From: JBEKYD01 sp049509915
GTDB taxonomy: Bacteria; Acidobacteriota; Terriglobia; Bryobacterales; Bryobacteraceae
Assembly (NCBI GenBank): GCA_049509915.1
Contig: JBEKZL010000306.1
Coordinates: forward strand, 1 to 13,086
Direction: 5' to 3'
DNA: 13,086 nt
In this document: positions 1-7,379 of the stretch, one piece after another
Numbering within the stretch: position 1 is the first letter of the stretch
Layout of the letters: each line of letters begins with the position of its first letter
The notes under the pieces: model-generated
Databases searched by the model: none
What the model saw: the letters and a program-made list of their open reading frames with translations, nothing else
What the model was told of the DNA's origin: nothing
Made by a program: the position numbers and the translations under genes

Positions 1-134
1 ACACGCGCAAGTATGTCACTCACAGTTGGTTCTTCGAAAAACCGCAGGATTTGTGGGACGCGCTCTTCAGCAGATTTGATTACGTGCGACACCATCCGCA
101 GGAGATTGAAGACTTGCTGAATTTCTCTTTTTGA
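1..134 (+). CDS. C-terminal end of an unrecognised protein (5' truncated by window edge)
   Basis: Reading the third frame from base 3 gives 43 open codons ending in TGA at 132-134. The peptide is rich in aromatic and charged residues (it contains THSWFFEKPQDLWDALF and ends EDLLNFSF) and reads like a genuine soluble C-terminus. The other two forward frames hit stops and give unconvincing peptides. The start lies outside the window. I do not recognise the family. The next coding signal, at 167-597, is on the opposite strand, so the two genes converge with about 30 bases between them. Confidence 0.45.
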   Translation, partial: TRKYVTHSWFFEKPQDLWDALFSRFDYVRHHPQEIEDLLNFSF

Positions 135-166
135 TTGTGATGTCGAATTATTTATGCGCGACTATA

Positions 167-597
167 TTACAGATTCCTGCTCAGAGCCGAATTCAGATCG
201 AGGTCCAGATCATATCGGCTCTGGTTCTCGTCATCTTCGTCTAATACCGCGTCCCAGCAAAAACGATGTTCGCTTGCCCAACCTAGTGGAAGCCTCTCTG
301 CGTCCATTTGACGAACGATGGCAACGCGGCCAATCAGATCTGGCAATACTCGAGGCACTCCCGCCGGTACGTCACCTCGCGCTGTCGGATGAAGCGTCGC
401 ATCCAATTCGGTAAAGAACTCGTCACAGACCCTGGATCCAAATCGTCCGAGACCGATCACTATGACGGGCGGAAGCAGCAGTCGTTTATAGGTTCCGTAG
501 TAGACGGGGCGGACTTCCTCCGTGACATCTTCTCTAGGCGAGAAGCCTGGAGATCTCGTGCCTTATTGCAGCCAGATCCTCCAGGAGCATGGACATA
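167..597 (-). pseudogene. Small frameshifted gene with a Gly-rich (GLGRFGSR) nucleotide-binding-like motif
   Basis: The start is well supported: ATG at 597-595 on the minus strand has GGAGGG (610-605) 7 nt upstream. The first 20 codons (MSMLLEDLAAIRHEISRLLA) end at a TAG near 536. A +1 change of frame there restores a frame that is open to the TAA at 167 and encodes about 125 more residues. The downstream part holds a beta-strand followed by a Gly-rich loop, PPVIVIGLGRFGSR, which resembles Rossmann or tubulin-like nucleotide-binding turns, and it ends in an acidic tail. The joined product would be about 145 aa. One base was probably lost or gained, or there is a sequencing error; I see no classical slippery site. 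Codon use includes AGG, TTA and CTA and the GC content is lower than in the trehalose operon, which suggests an accessory origin. The family is not identified. Confidence 0.4.
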
Positions 598-604
598 ATG
601 AGCT

Positions 605-610
605 CCCTCC
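605..610 (-). promoter_or_regulatory. Shine-Dalgarno site deciding the start of the 597 minus-strand gene
   Basis: The minus strand reads GGAGGG, 7 nt before the ATG at 597. This is the main reason for treating the short first reading frame as a real gene start. Confidence 0.5.
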
Positions 611-658
611 GTCATCAATCGGCACGACCCTTCGGGCCGACGCAATATTAACTGATCT

Positions 659-686
659 CTCGTAATAGGAAAGCGATCATTACGAG
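659..686. repeat. Perfect 8-bp inverted repeat between divergent genes
   Basis: CTCGTAAT at 659-666 and ATTACGAG at 679-686 are exact reverse complements separated by 12 nt. The element lies between the minus-strand gene starting at 597 and the plus-strand transposase frame starting near 805. It could be an operator dyad or a hairpin. It is not a proven IS end, because no matching copy is seen downstream of the transposase. Confidence 0.4.
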
Positions 687-790
687 GCCCTTTGTGGGTG
701 GCCCTCGGCGGATTCCTGCGTTGCCTGCAACCCCCGTAAGCACAGGTGAGCTCCCACCAACCGTCCCCCTCCCCACACCTCTGCCCGTTG

Positions 791-799
791 TGTTATAGT
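791..799 (+). promoter_or_regulatory. Possible extended -10 promoter for the transposase
   Basis: TGTTATAGT matches an extended -10 (TGn followed by TATAGT) a few bases upstream of the candidate GTG start at 805 and 39 nt upstream of the ATG at 838. There is no good -35 box. If it is used, translation from 817 or 838 is more plausible than from 805. Confidence 0.3.
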
Positions 800-804
800 T
801 ACGA

Positions 805-1608
805 GTGAAAGACGCAATGAGTCGGAACTATAACATTATGCGCCCACTCTCCTTCGACCCCCAAGATCTCCGCAAGCATCTCCTGCGCCACAAAATCGCC
901 ACTCTGCCCGAACTCAAAGCCGCTCTCGGCACCAGCGCCGACCTCACCGTCTTTCGAAAACTCAAGCTCCTGGATTACCTCTCCAGCTATACCCATCGCG
1001 GCCGTTACTATGCCCTCCGCGAAGCCGCCCGCTTCGACGACGTCGGCCTGTGGTCCCATGATGCTGTTTGGTTTTCCCGTTACGGCACCCTCGTCTCCAC
1101 CGTCGAATCCTTCGTCAAGCAGTCCCCGAGCGGGTGGTTCGCCGATGAACTGGCCGACGTTCTTCATGCCGAAGTTCAAGACCCCCTCCACGATCTCGTG
1201 CGCGCCGAGCGTCTGCGCCGCTCCGAAGTGGCCGGACGATTCCTTTACACCTCCGCCGATGGCCGGCAAGCTCGCGATCAACTCCGCACCAGGCAAACCG
1301 CCCGGTCGGTTCCTCTACTGACCGACGCCTCCGCTCTCCAGGTATCTCCCGATGAACTGAAGGCGGCCATCTTGCTTTTCTACAGCCTGCTCGACGAGCA
1401 GCAGCGTCGTTTGTTTGCCGGGCTGGAATCCATCAAGCTGGGACGCGGTGGCGATAGCGTTCTGGCCGAATTCCTCGGCCTGGACTCGCACACTGTCGCT
1501 CGCGGACGCCAACAACTCCTCGATCAGAATGTATCGACGGGCCGCACCCGCCGTTCCGGCGGCGGACGCAAACCCGTCGAAAAAAAACCGCCGACATCGT
1601 CACGCTGA
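805..1608 (+). CDS. ISAzo13-type transposase, N-terminal frame (zero frame)
   Basis: This 267-codon frame encodes the DNA-binding half of the transposase. The first 170 or so residues form a winged-helix-like region (around LPELKAALGTSADLTVFRKL and YTHRGRYYALREAARFD) seen as an N-terminal extension in related transposases. The second part starts near LLDEQQRRLFAGLESIKLG and carries the ISAzo13 hallmark GRTRRSGGGRKPVEKK just before the frame changes. The listed start is a GTG at 805; ATG at 817 or 838 is equally possible, and no start has a clear ribosome binding site. The frame ends at TGA 1606-1608, 19 nt beyond an A8 run. Homology continues without a gap in the -1 frame, so this is half of one protein. 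Without frameshifting it would give a truncated DNA-binding product. Confidence 0.7.
   Translation: MKDAMSRNYNIMRPLSFDPQDLRKHLLRHKIATLPELKAALGTSADLTVFRKLKLLDYLSSYTHRGRYYALREAARFDDVGLWSHDAVWFSRYGTLVSTVESFVKQSPSGWFADELADVLHAEVQDPLHDLVRAERLRRSEVAGRFLYTSADGRQARDQLRTRQTARSVPLLTDASALQVSPDELKAAILLFYSLLDEQQRRLFAGLESIKLGRGGDSVLAEFLGLDSHTVARGRQQLLDQNVSTGRTRRSGGGRKPVEKKPPTSSR
1581..1587 (+). promoter_or_regulatory. Candidate -1 ribosomal frameshift site A-AAA-AAA
   Basis: A run of eight A (1580-1587) follows the G of a GAA codon. In zero frame it reads GAA AAA AAA CCG, which places a perfect A AAA AAA heptamer in the phase needed for -1 slippage. After slippage the next codon is ACC at 1587-1589, and the -1 frame stays open through the whole catalytic domain to 2531. 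An accidental indel in the A run would look the same from one copy. Confidence 0.5.
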
Positions 1609-1691
1609 TCGAGTTCCTGCTCGAATACGATACCGCTGGCGATCCCATCACCGGGCTGAAGTGGTCTCGGCGCACTACCGAGAAGATTGCC

Positions 1692-2531
1692 ATGGCGTTG
1701 GGCGACTTCGGTGTCAGTGTTAGCCCTAACACCGTCGCTCGTCTTCTTCACCAGATGGGCTATTCCCTGCGCGTCAATCACAAGAAACTCTCCACCGACT
1801 TTAGCCACGACCGCAATGATCAGTTCCTCGATCTGAGCGATCAACGCCAGCGCTTCCAACGCCGGGGCCTACCCATCATCAGCGTGGATACCAAGAAACG
1901 CGAACTGGTGGGCAACTTCAGGAATCCCGGCTCGCGTTGGGATCTGTCTCCCCGCCTGGTCAACGACCATGACTCCCGCTCTGATTCCACCGGTGTCGCA
2001 ATTCCTTACGGCATCTACGATCTGCTCGCCAATCGGGGGTCGGTCATGGTCGGCGTCTCGCACGACACATCCGCCTTTGCCGCGCACGCCATTGCACATT
2101 GGTGGCGACAAGAAGGGTCGACCCGCTATCCACGCTCCCGACAACTCCTCATCCTGAGCGACACCGGTGGCCGCAATGGCGCTCGACACCGCACCTGGAA
2201 AACTGAGGTCCAATCTCAACTCGCCGACTCCCTAGGTCTGACTCTCACCGTGGCCCACTACCCGACGGGTGCTTCCAAATGGAACCCCATTGAACATCGC
2301 CTCTTTTCAGAAATCTCCAAAAACTGGGCAGGCGAACCTCTCGACAGCTATCAGATCCTCAACTTCATCCGATCAACCAGAACGGAAACAGGCTTGTCGG
2401 TCACCGCTCAACTCGACCGTCGCAACTATCCCACCGGTACCGAACCGTCACCCGACCAGCTTCAATCCCTTCGACTGACACCGCACGAGGTCCTCCCGGA
2501 GTGGAACTACACCATCTCACCCAATCTGTGA
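1692..2531 (+). CDS. ISAzo13-type transposase, catalytic DDE half (-1 frame)
   Basis: This carries the RNase H-like catalytic core. From the first ATG (1692) it is 279 codons, but the homologous frame is open from the slippery site at 1587, and the residues between (around DIVTLIEFLLEYDTAGDP) belong to the protein. The predicted triad is D66 in SVDTKKREL, D157 in LILSDTGGRNGAR and E201 in KWNPIEHRLFS. Other family signatures are VNDHD, PYGIYDLLANRG, HYPTGASKWNPIEH and the C-terminal WNYTI. The frameshift fusion would be about 575 aa from 805, or 564 aa from 838. No internal ribosome binding site is obvious at 1692, so expression by frameshifting is more likely than independent initiation. Confidence 0.8.
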   Translation: MALGDFGVSVSPNTVARLLHQMGYSLRVNHKKLSTDFSHDRNDQFLDLSDQRQRFQRRGLPIISVDTKKRELVGNFRNPGSRWDLSPRLVNDHDSRSDSTGVAIPYGIYDLLANRGSVMVGVSHDTSAFAAHAIAHWWRQEGSTRYPRSRQLLILSDTGGRNGARHRTWKTEVQSQLADSLGLTLTVAHYPTGASKWNPIEHRLFSEISKNWAGEPLDSYQILNFIRSTRTETGLSVTAQLDRRNYPTGTEPSPDQLQSLRLTPHEVLPEWNYTISPNL

Positions 2532-2550
2532 AGTTGTTTTTGCGGCAGCC

Positions 2551-2983
2551 CTAAGGCGCCTCAAGCCGCTTCTCGGCCTTCTCACACAGACCTGCGCGAA
2601 ACCAAGCCCGCCCCGCACTGAGCGGCTCACGCAAGATTGCAGGCTCACGCGCAACCGTACCACCGGACGAGAAATACACGTGCACGGTATAGTGCGATTG
2701 CGCGTGCGGGCGAATGTTAGGCACGCCGATCAAGCAACCCCAAGTCCAGTGCTGTATGCTACTCCTTGCCCGTATAGGCAAAAGTCAGCGTAACCCGCTC
2801 GATACCGGAAGGCACGACGAACGGCACGTGGATGTAGGTTTGATTTTGGGTCCCGAGGACCACGCCATCGAGCACGAGATCAGGGGCAGAAACCTGGGAG
2901 GCAGAAGGGGTTTATTGACCGCTGCCGCCTTTCGCAGCCGAAACAACCAAAAGAAGAACGCGCACCGCCTGGAGTCCTCGCAT
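2551..2983 (-). pseudogene. Relic of a CehA/McbA-type metallohydrolase (N-terminal domain)
   Basis: From ATG at 2983 the minus strand encodes a signal-peptide-like start (MRGLQAVRVLLLVVSAA), an in-frame TAA after about 23 codons, then family-like sequence: PDLVLDGVVLGTQNQTYIHV, then ERVTLTFAYTGKE and a TAG. Another frame gives HTALDLGLLD. A third frame runs from LIGVPNIRPHAQSHYTVHVY to AILREPLSAGRAWFR, the point where intact relatives enter the PHP-type metal-binding domain. Family members carry this beta-sandwich before the catalytic domain, which is wholly absent here. One early stop, at least two frame changes, an internal deletion and a 3' truncation show it is dead. The ISAzo13-type element lies immediately at its 3' side. 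Confidence 0.6.
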
Positions 2984-3017
2984 ATCTTATGATCGACCAG
3001 GAACTGGGTTAGGAGAT

Positions 3018-3180
3018 GTTAAGAGTTCCTGGGAGCTGGATGGCTCCCGATATTCCAAATTAAGGCTCACGCGCGCATTCGCGGCGGCATGGGGGAAGCC
3101 ACTTTCCGCCTGCCCCGCGATCTCGGCGTCTATGCGTCGGGCCGGCGCGCATCGGCCAGATCAACCTGATCGCCGATTGA
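3018..3180 (+). pseudogene. Toastrack (DUF4097/LiaF-like) domain fragment
   Basis: The plus strand encodes ARIRGGMGEATFRLPRDLGV at about 3071-3130, which matches the repeating GxGxxxxxLPxxxGV turn of toastrack beta-helix domains. A frame change follows, then the next turn GQINLIAD and a TGA at 3178-3180. Upstream, a different frame gives GSWMAPDIPN, consistent with the preceding turn. There is no start codon and the fragment needs two frame changes, so it is a relic. It overlaps the last codons of the opposing panE gene by 20 nt. Confidence 0.4.
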
Positions 3181-4114
3181 GGGCGGACTCCTCCAGCAGC
3201 TTCACCATCGCGACCAGGATCTCGCTGACCGGTGTGGCGATTCCCAGAGCGGTGGCGCGCCGGACCACGTAGCCGTTGAGCGAATCGATTTCCGTGGGCC
3301 GGCCACGGGCGATATCCTGCGCCATGGAAGAGGTCGCCCGGGTCATCTTTTCAGCCAGGCGCGCCGTCGCCTCCACCACGACTTGTTCCGAGAGCGAGAT
3401 TCCCTCGGCGCGCGCCACCGCCACAGTCTCCGAGATGGCGCGCATCCCGAATTCGCGCACCGGTTCGGATTGGACGATTCGGCCGTACGGCGCGCGTGTG
3501 AGCGCCGAAAGGGCGTTGTAGGCACAATTCATCACCATTTTGGTCCACAGCTCGGCGGCGATGTCGTGCGAAATCCGGCAGGGGACGCCGGCCTGTTCGA
3601 ACATGGCGGCCAGTGGTTCGAGATCGGGCTGGCGGGGCCATCCGGCGTGGTAGCCGATGATCAGGTCGCCGCGGCCGGTGTGGGTCACGCGGCCGGGCGC
3701 GGTCATCTCAGCGGCCACGTACACGGCTGTCGGGACGGCGTAAGCCTGAATCGACGAATGGATGCGGTCGGGATTGTCGATGCCATTTTGAAGGCTAAGG
3801 ATGGTTGTGTTCGGCGAAAGGAAGGGCTGCAGTTCGCGGGCGACGGATTCGGTGCTGACCGTCTTCACGCAGAAGAGGACCACGCCGGCATCGCGCACGC
3901 CCTCTGCGAGGCTCGTTGTCGCTGCGATAGGAATGCGCTCCTGAACGTGCAGCCCGTCGAGCAGCAGTCCATCGCGCGCGATCGCCTCTACGTGTGGCGC
4001 GCGGCCGACTAATTTGACGCGCACACCGGAGCGGGCCAGCATCGCTCCGAAATAGCACCCGACGGCGCCCGCGCCCACTACCGCGACCTGCGGCCAATGG
4101 TCTGTTGTCCGCAT
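3161..4114 (-). CDS. panE: 2-dehydropantoate 2-reductase (ketopantoate reductase, PanE/ApbA family)
   Basis: This 317-aa cytosolic enzyme is predicted to reduce ketopantoate to pantoate with NADPH in coenzyme A synthesis. An N-terminal Rossmann fold carries GAGAVG at residues 14-19, and a helical C-terminal domain completes the site. Family active-site positions are visible: K84 in FCVKTVS, N110 in SLQNGI, K192 in ELWTKMVMNCAYN (catalytic lysine position), S262/S263 and E275 in GRPTEID. The length is normal for the family. The ATG at 4114 leaves nine residues before the first beta-strand; no clear Shine-Dalgarno is visible. The gene stands alone between decayed sequence on both sides. Many genomes carry several PanE-like paralogues acting on other 2-oxoacids, so the exact substrate is inferred. 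Confidence 0.88.
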   Translation of the reverse strand: MRTTDHWPQVAVVGAGAVGCYFGAMLARSGVRVKLVGRAPHVEAIARDGLLLDGLHVQERIPIAATTSLAEGVRDAGVVLFCVKTVSTESVARELQPFLSPNTTILSLQNGIDNPDRIHSSIQAYAVPTAVYVAAEMTAPGRVTHTGRGDLIIGYHAGWPRQPDLEPLAAMFEQAGVPCRISHDIAAELWTKMVMNCAYNALSALTRAPYGRIVQSEPVREFGMRAISETVAVARAEGISLSEQVVVEATARLAEKMTRATSSMAQDIARGRPTEIDSLNGYVVRRATALGIATPVSEILVAMVKLLEESALNRRSG

Positions 4115-4264
4115 GAGAAATCATCATACCGCGCGGGAGGCGGGACTAACCTTGCCAGCATCGCGAGGGCGATTTGCGGTGCACCGCTACGGCTTCGGAT
4201 GCTGGGCGAAGAAAGACCACATGAGGCTCGTTGCGGGGTGACCGTCTGCGGGTTAAGCGCGTCA

Positions 4265-4405
4265 TCAACCTACATGTTGACGCCGGGATAGAACGAGAGC
4301 ATTTCCGCCGGTCTTGTAGTCAAAGAAAACCAGCCATCGGCCAGGACGCAGTACCCACTCTATACGAGACTCTACTTTCTCCCCAGCTGAAGCTGACCGC
4401 CGGCG
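4265..4405 (-). pseudogene. Possible C-terminal relic of an outer-membrane beta-barrel protein
   Basis: The minus strand is open from 4405 to TGA at 4265-4267 and encodes a peptide containing SRIEWVLRPGRWLVFFDYKT. An amphipathic strand with an RPG turn followed by aromatic residues resembles the final strands of bacterial outer-membrane barrels such as the DUF5916 type. There is no start codon or ribosome binding site and a TAG bounds it upstream. This is pattern recognition only. Confidence 0.2.
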
Positions 4406-4747
4406 CTACTATTGAGCTTTGCGCCGACTGCCCTGATTCCCGCGGATGGAATGATCGTCCGGCGCCGTGCTCCTCATGTGGATCGCGATACACAGGTCGT
4501 TCGCTGGCTCCAACCCTCGGCGCTGCCCGTCTCACTTGGGTCCTATGCGGCCTTACCTAACAGCGGGCATCCATTCGGCTGGCCTGAGGCATTCGTGCAC
4601 GTCGTGAGCGCCCATCACGCTCAGCAAGTATGGCCCGGAGCGCCCCAGGGTGCGCCGAAGGAGCGCGTCGGGAATAAACGAAAGTCGCTGGGCCTGTGGC
4701 GAAGGGGCGTCGTCTGGACAACGCGCGAACACGCACCCAGGAGACCA

Positions 4748-4761
4748 TTCCCGTTCGGGAA
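4748..4761. repeat. Perfect short palindrome upstream of the secreted protein gene
   Basis: TTCCCG and CGGGAA are exact inverted arms with a 2-nt spacer, 121 nt before the start codon at 4883. This spacing and symmetry suit a dimeric regulator site, but one copy is weak evidence. Confidence 0.25.
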
Positions 4762-4882
4762 CAAAATTAGCTCCATGCCGTTCGATTGATCATTTCGCTC
4801 ACCGTGCCGCCACGGCCAGAAAAGGCAAAAAGGTGCGAAGATACAGAGCGTGACGGGTTAGTATCCGGAGGACTGGGGACCA

Positions 4883-7189
4883 ATGACATACATCCATATC
4901 AGAGCTGTTTTCTTCCTCTTGACTCTTCCAATCTTGGCTTTTGGGGAGATTGAGCCGAAGCGGCCGCTTTCGCCGCAGCAGGAGCTCAAGGTGACCGAGG
5001 ATGCCCGTTCGGTGACTGTCTCCGGCGAAACCTTCGCCTACAGCTTCAGCCGGGAGAATGGGCTGATCAGCGCGGTGAGGGTGATGGGCCGGGAGGTCAC
5101 CGACGGCACGCAGTTGAACCCGGATGTTTCTCCGTACGCGGCACGGCGCGAGAAGCGCGCTGCCCTGAGAATCCGCTCGGCGGCGCCAGCCCAGGTCGTG
5201 GTGGTTGCGGAGGGCCGATACACCGCGGAGGACGGAAAGCTCTTCCCGCTCCGCTATTCGATTTCGTACGAAATCTCCATCGACGGTGTCGTGCTGGTGG
5301 CCGTGACCAATACCGCACTGGACGACTGCTCGCTTCGCTGGCTCACGCTATCCGGGGGAGCGGTCCGGTCGGAGCTGGTGAAGTTCCTCAACTGGATGCC
5401 CGAGCAATCCACCTCACAGTCCACGCGCTACCAGTTCCGTACCGTGGCGGAGATTGCCGGGGAGAAACTCCTGGCGGGAACCTGGATTCCATGGTTCTGG
5501 CTCGGCAACCAGAATGTGGGCCTGGAAGTGACTACCTGGGACGTGCGCTCGCAGACGTTCAACCAGGTGGACAACAGCGGCCGCCGGGACCAGGCTGACA
5601 TGTTCGTTGTCCAGCGGGCGGGTGGGGGTGTGCGCTGGGACAACTTTCTCATCCGCAGAACCAGAGTCTTCGCCAGGCCGGGATGGACCAGGAGCGGCCA
5701 GTTCGCCCTGGCGGTGACGCCCTCCAAGAAGTTCGACCCATACTATGCCACGCTCAAAGGCGCGCATCTCGGACCGCACCAGCACGTTCCGAGCCTCACT
5801 CTGCCCGATGAGCAGCAGATCCGCACTCTTGCGCAGGACGGCTACAACCTGGTGGTGGGCATGGCCAACTGGCGGTCCGGGGAGTACGTTCCGCTAAATG
5901 AAGCGGACCTGCGGCGGACGATCGCTCTTTGTCACAAGTATGGGATGAAAATCATTCCTTATATGACCCTGGTGGATCTTTCTCACGCGACGGAAGCCTG
6001 GCGCGAGCACGGTGAGGAGTGGGCCATCGAGCCAACCACCGAATACGCCAAGCTGCCGATGGACGGGCGGCCGGATCTGCAAACGGAGATGGCATACCGC
6101 AACAACGACGAACGGGAGACCACGCTCATGTGTCCCGGGGCGGAAGGGTGGCGGACATTCTGGAAACAGCAGGTCGACCGCGTCATCCGGGACTACGATT
6201 TCGATGGTATCTACTTCGATTTCTGGTACGGACGAATGGCCTGCGAGAACGCGCGGCACGGCTGCGGCGGCCGCTTTCGCCGGGCAACCATCCTCGGTTC
6301 CCGGGAGATGTTGATGTACGCCTATAACCTGCTGAAGGCGAAAGACCCGCATGCCATCATCAAGGCCAATACGAACATGCTGGCCAGCGCGCTGATCACC
6401 AGCCTGGTGGACATCCGCCTGGTCGGGGAGAGTACGGATGCGGCCAAGATGGACGCGCCCAGCCGGCAGTGGCTCTACACCTCCTACCGGCTCGGCGAAC
6501 CGACGGAGTTTCTGTGGGCCGACACCGGCTGGAACCGGGCGCAGCGGGCGTCGTTCGCGACGCTGGTTAATTTCCTCCCGCAATACTACCAGCGGCCGCG
6601 CTTCGAGCCGCGGCAGGAGTTCGACGATTTCGACGTCTTCCGCTCGTTCGATGACGGCCAGGGCGCCTGGTCTCTGGGTATCGGCGGGCAGGAGAGGCTA
6701 AAGGCAAATCCGCCTGGAATCGTGACCAACGTGGTTGAGCGGGACGGGGCAATGCTGGTGACCGTGATCAATACCCGCGATTCCTCTGTCAACGCGGAAC
6801 TCCCGATTGCAGAGGGCTGGCTGGCCTGGGAACCGCTGGCGGAACGATTGCTGGATGCGAGCCGGGGTTCTTTGAACCTCGAACTAGCCGGAGGCGCTTA
6901 CCGCCATGTGGTTTTGCAGCCGAAACCGGCCGGCCCGCGATTGCTGTCTGCCTTGGGAGCCGCTAAGCCGGCCATGCAGTCCTTCGATAAGGACGCCCGG
7001 CGGCTGCAACTGTCGGTGGAAGCCGTCGAGGGGGCGCTGGTGCGTTTTGTGGTCTACAGCCCGGAGCCGGTCAAGAAGGTGACCGACGGGCGAGGTGTAG
7101 ACGTAACTTTCCAGTGGACGCCAGAGACTGATCTGGCGCGGTTCGAGGTCAGGCACGTCCCAGGCGGAACCTGGTCGGTATGGTTCTGA
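4883..7189 (+). CDS. Secreted glycoside-hydrolase-like TIM-barrel protein
   Basis: This is a 768-aa protein with a signal peptide (residues 1 to about 21, hydrophobic FFLLTLPILAFG, cleavage probably before EIEP), so it is exported. Residues 40-300 look like a beta-sandwich domain. Residues 310-590 look like a TIM barrel: strands at DGYNLVVGMANW (319-330) and MKIIPYMTL (355-363), DYDFDGIYFDFW (437-448), KANTNM (494-499), then E516 and D547 at later strand ends. The acidic residues D446, E516 and D547 lie where retaining glycosidases of this fold keep catalytic groups, so action on an alpha-linked sugar is possible. Residues 600-768 are beta-rich. GGAGG at 4867-4871 lies 11 nt before the ATG. 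I cannot name a GH family and no transporter or sugar operon is adjacent, so the substrate is unknown. Glycosidase function is an inference from fold-like pattern. Confidence 0.75.
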   Translation: MTYIHIRAVFFLLTLPILAFGEIEPKRPLSPQQELKVTEDARSVTVSGETFAYSFSRENGLISAVRVMGREVTDGTQLNPDVSPYAARREKRAALRIRSAAPAQVVVVAEGRYTAEDGKLFPLRYSISYEISIDGVVLVAVTNTALDDCSLRWLTLSGGAVRSELVKFLNWMPEQSTSQSTRYQFRTVAEIAGEKLLAGTWIPWFWLGNQNVGLEVTTWDVRSQTFNQVDNSGRRDQADMFVVQRAGGGVRWDNFLIRRTRVFARPGWTRSGQFALAVTPSKKFDPYYATLKGAHLGPHQHVPSLTLPDEQQIRTLAQDGYNLVVGMANWRSGEYVPLNEADLRRTIALCHKYGMKIIPYMTLVDLSHATEAWREHGEEWAIEPTTEYAKLPMDGRPDLQTEMAYRNNDERETTLMCPGAEGWRTFWKQQVDRVIRDYDFDGIYFDFWYGRMACENARHGCGGRFRRATILGSREMLMYAYNLLKAKDPHAIIKANTNMLASALITSLVDIRLVGESTDAAKMDAPSRQWLYTSYRLGEPTEFLWADTGWNRAQRASFATLVNFLPQYYQRPRFEPRQEFDDFDVFRSFDDGQGAWSLGIGGQERLKANPPGIVTNVVERDGAMLVTVINTRDSSVNAELPIAEGWLAWEPLAERLLDASRGSLNLELAGGAYRHVVLQPKPAGPRLLSALGAAKPAMQSFDKDARRLQLSVEAVEGALVRFVVYSPEPVKKVTDGRGVDVTFQWTPETDLARFEVRHVPGGTWSVWF

Positions 7190-7201
7190 AAATGGGCTGT
7201 T

Positions 7202-7378
7202 TTAACGCCCTCCCAGCCCGGCCCTGGCCAAATTCGGCCGGGCCGCAGCCAGAGCCTGGACGATGACCGGGTACTTGGAGTCGAGATCCTTGTCGTTGCC
7301 CGACCGAAAGTGAACTCGGCCGCCAGTCTTGACCGCCTGGGCGCGGAAGCCATCGAGCTTTAGCTCGTATATCCAGTT
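7202..7378 (-). pseudogene. Fragment of an ATP-dependent DNA ligase (LigD-like) with adenylation motif I
   Basis: In the minus-strand frame ending at TAA 7204-7202, about 58 codons read INWIYELKLDGFRAQAVKTG followed by RVHFRSGNDKDLDSKYPVIV and QALAA. The segment KLDGFR is the KxDGxR motif I of ATP-dependent DNA ligases, whose lysine takes the AMP. The spacing to the following strands fits LigD-type ligase domains. Nothing of the ligase before or after this segment remains. The upstream frame closes with a TGA a few codons before, and the fragment abuts the ADOP permease N-terminus. It cannot encode a working enzyme. Confidence 0.6.
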
Positions 7379-7379
7379 G

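Larger units (their letters stand above)
805..2531 (+). mobile_element. ISAzo13-type insertion sequence (coding part)
   Basis: Two overlapping frames together encode one transposase. The coding extent is given because the outer ends could not be fixed: I compared the sequence after 2531 with 640-838 and found no convincing terminal inverted repeats or target duplication. The element, or what remains of it, abuts the relic of a CehA/McbA-type gene on the right (2551 onward), so it may have inserted into or next to that gene. The DDE catalytic residues are present, so the transposase itself need not be dead. Confidence 0.7.
4115..4882. other. Intergenic region without an intact gene
   Basis: About 770 nt separate panE from the secreted protein gene. 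Open frames here (for example 4231-4560 and 4412-4789 plus) have no recognisable domains, no ribosome binding sites and mutually overlapping alternatives. I see one possible coding relic (4265-4405 minus) and one short palindrome (4748-4761). No RNA gene or riboswitch was recognised. Confidence 0.5.

Noticed and set aside
640..2600. Terminal inverted repeats of the insertion element
   Set aside because: The sequence after 2531 (TTTTTGCGGCAGCCCTAA) has no convincing complement between 640 and 838, so the IS ends were not assigned.
3031..3048. GGGAGC / GCTCCC hairpin as a terminator
   Set aside because: It has only 6-bp arms and no T tract, and it lies within the toastrack relic.
3383..4012. 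209-codon plus-strand open frame opposite panE
   Set aside because: panE on the other strand has all its family residues, and this frame is His/Gly/Asp-rich antisense.
4412..4789. 125-codon plus-strand open frame in the spacer
   Set aside because: There is no ribosome site, no domain and equally long overlapping frames, so it is not supported as a gene.
5894..6583. 229-codon minus-strand open frame opposite the secreted protein gene
   Set aside because: Its Arg/Pro-rich content and position opposite a convincing TIM barrel mark it as a shadow frame.
7216..7243. 8-bp GC hairpin (GCCCGGCC / GGCCGGGC) after the secreted protein gene as a terminator
   Set aside because: It lacks a T tract on either strand and lies inside the DNA ligase relic, where the sequence is explained by coding.
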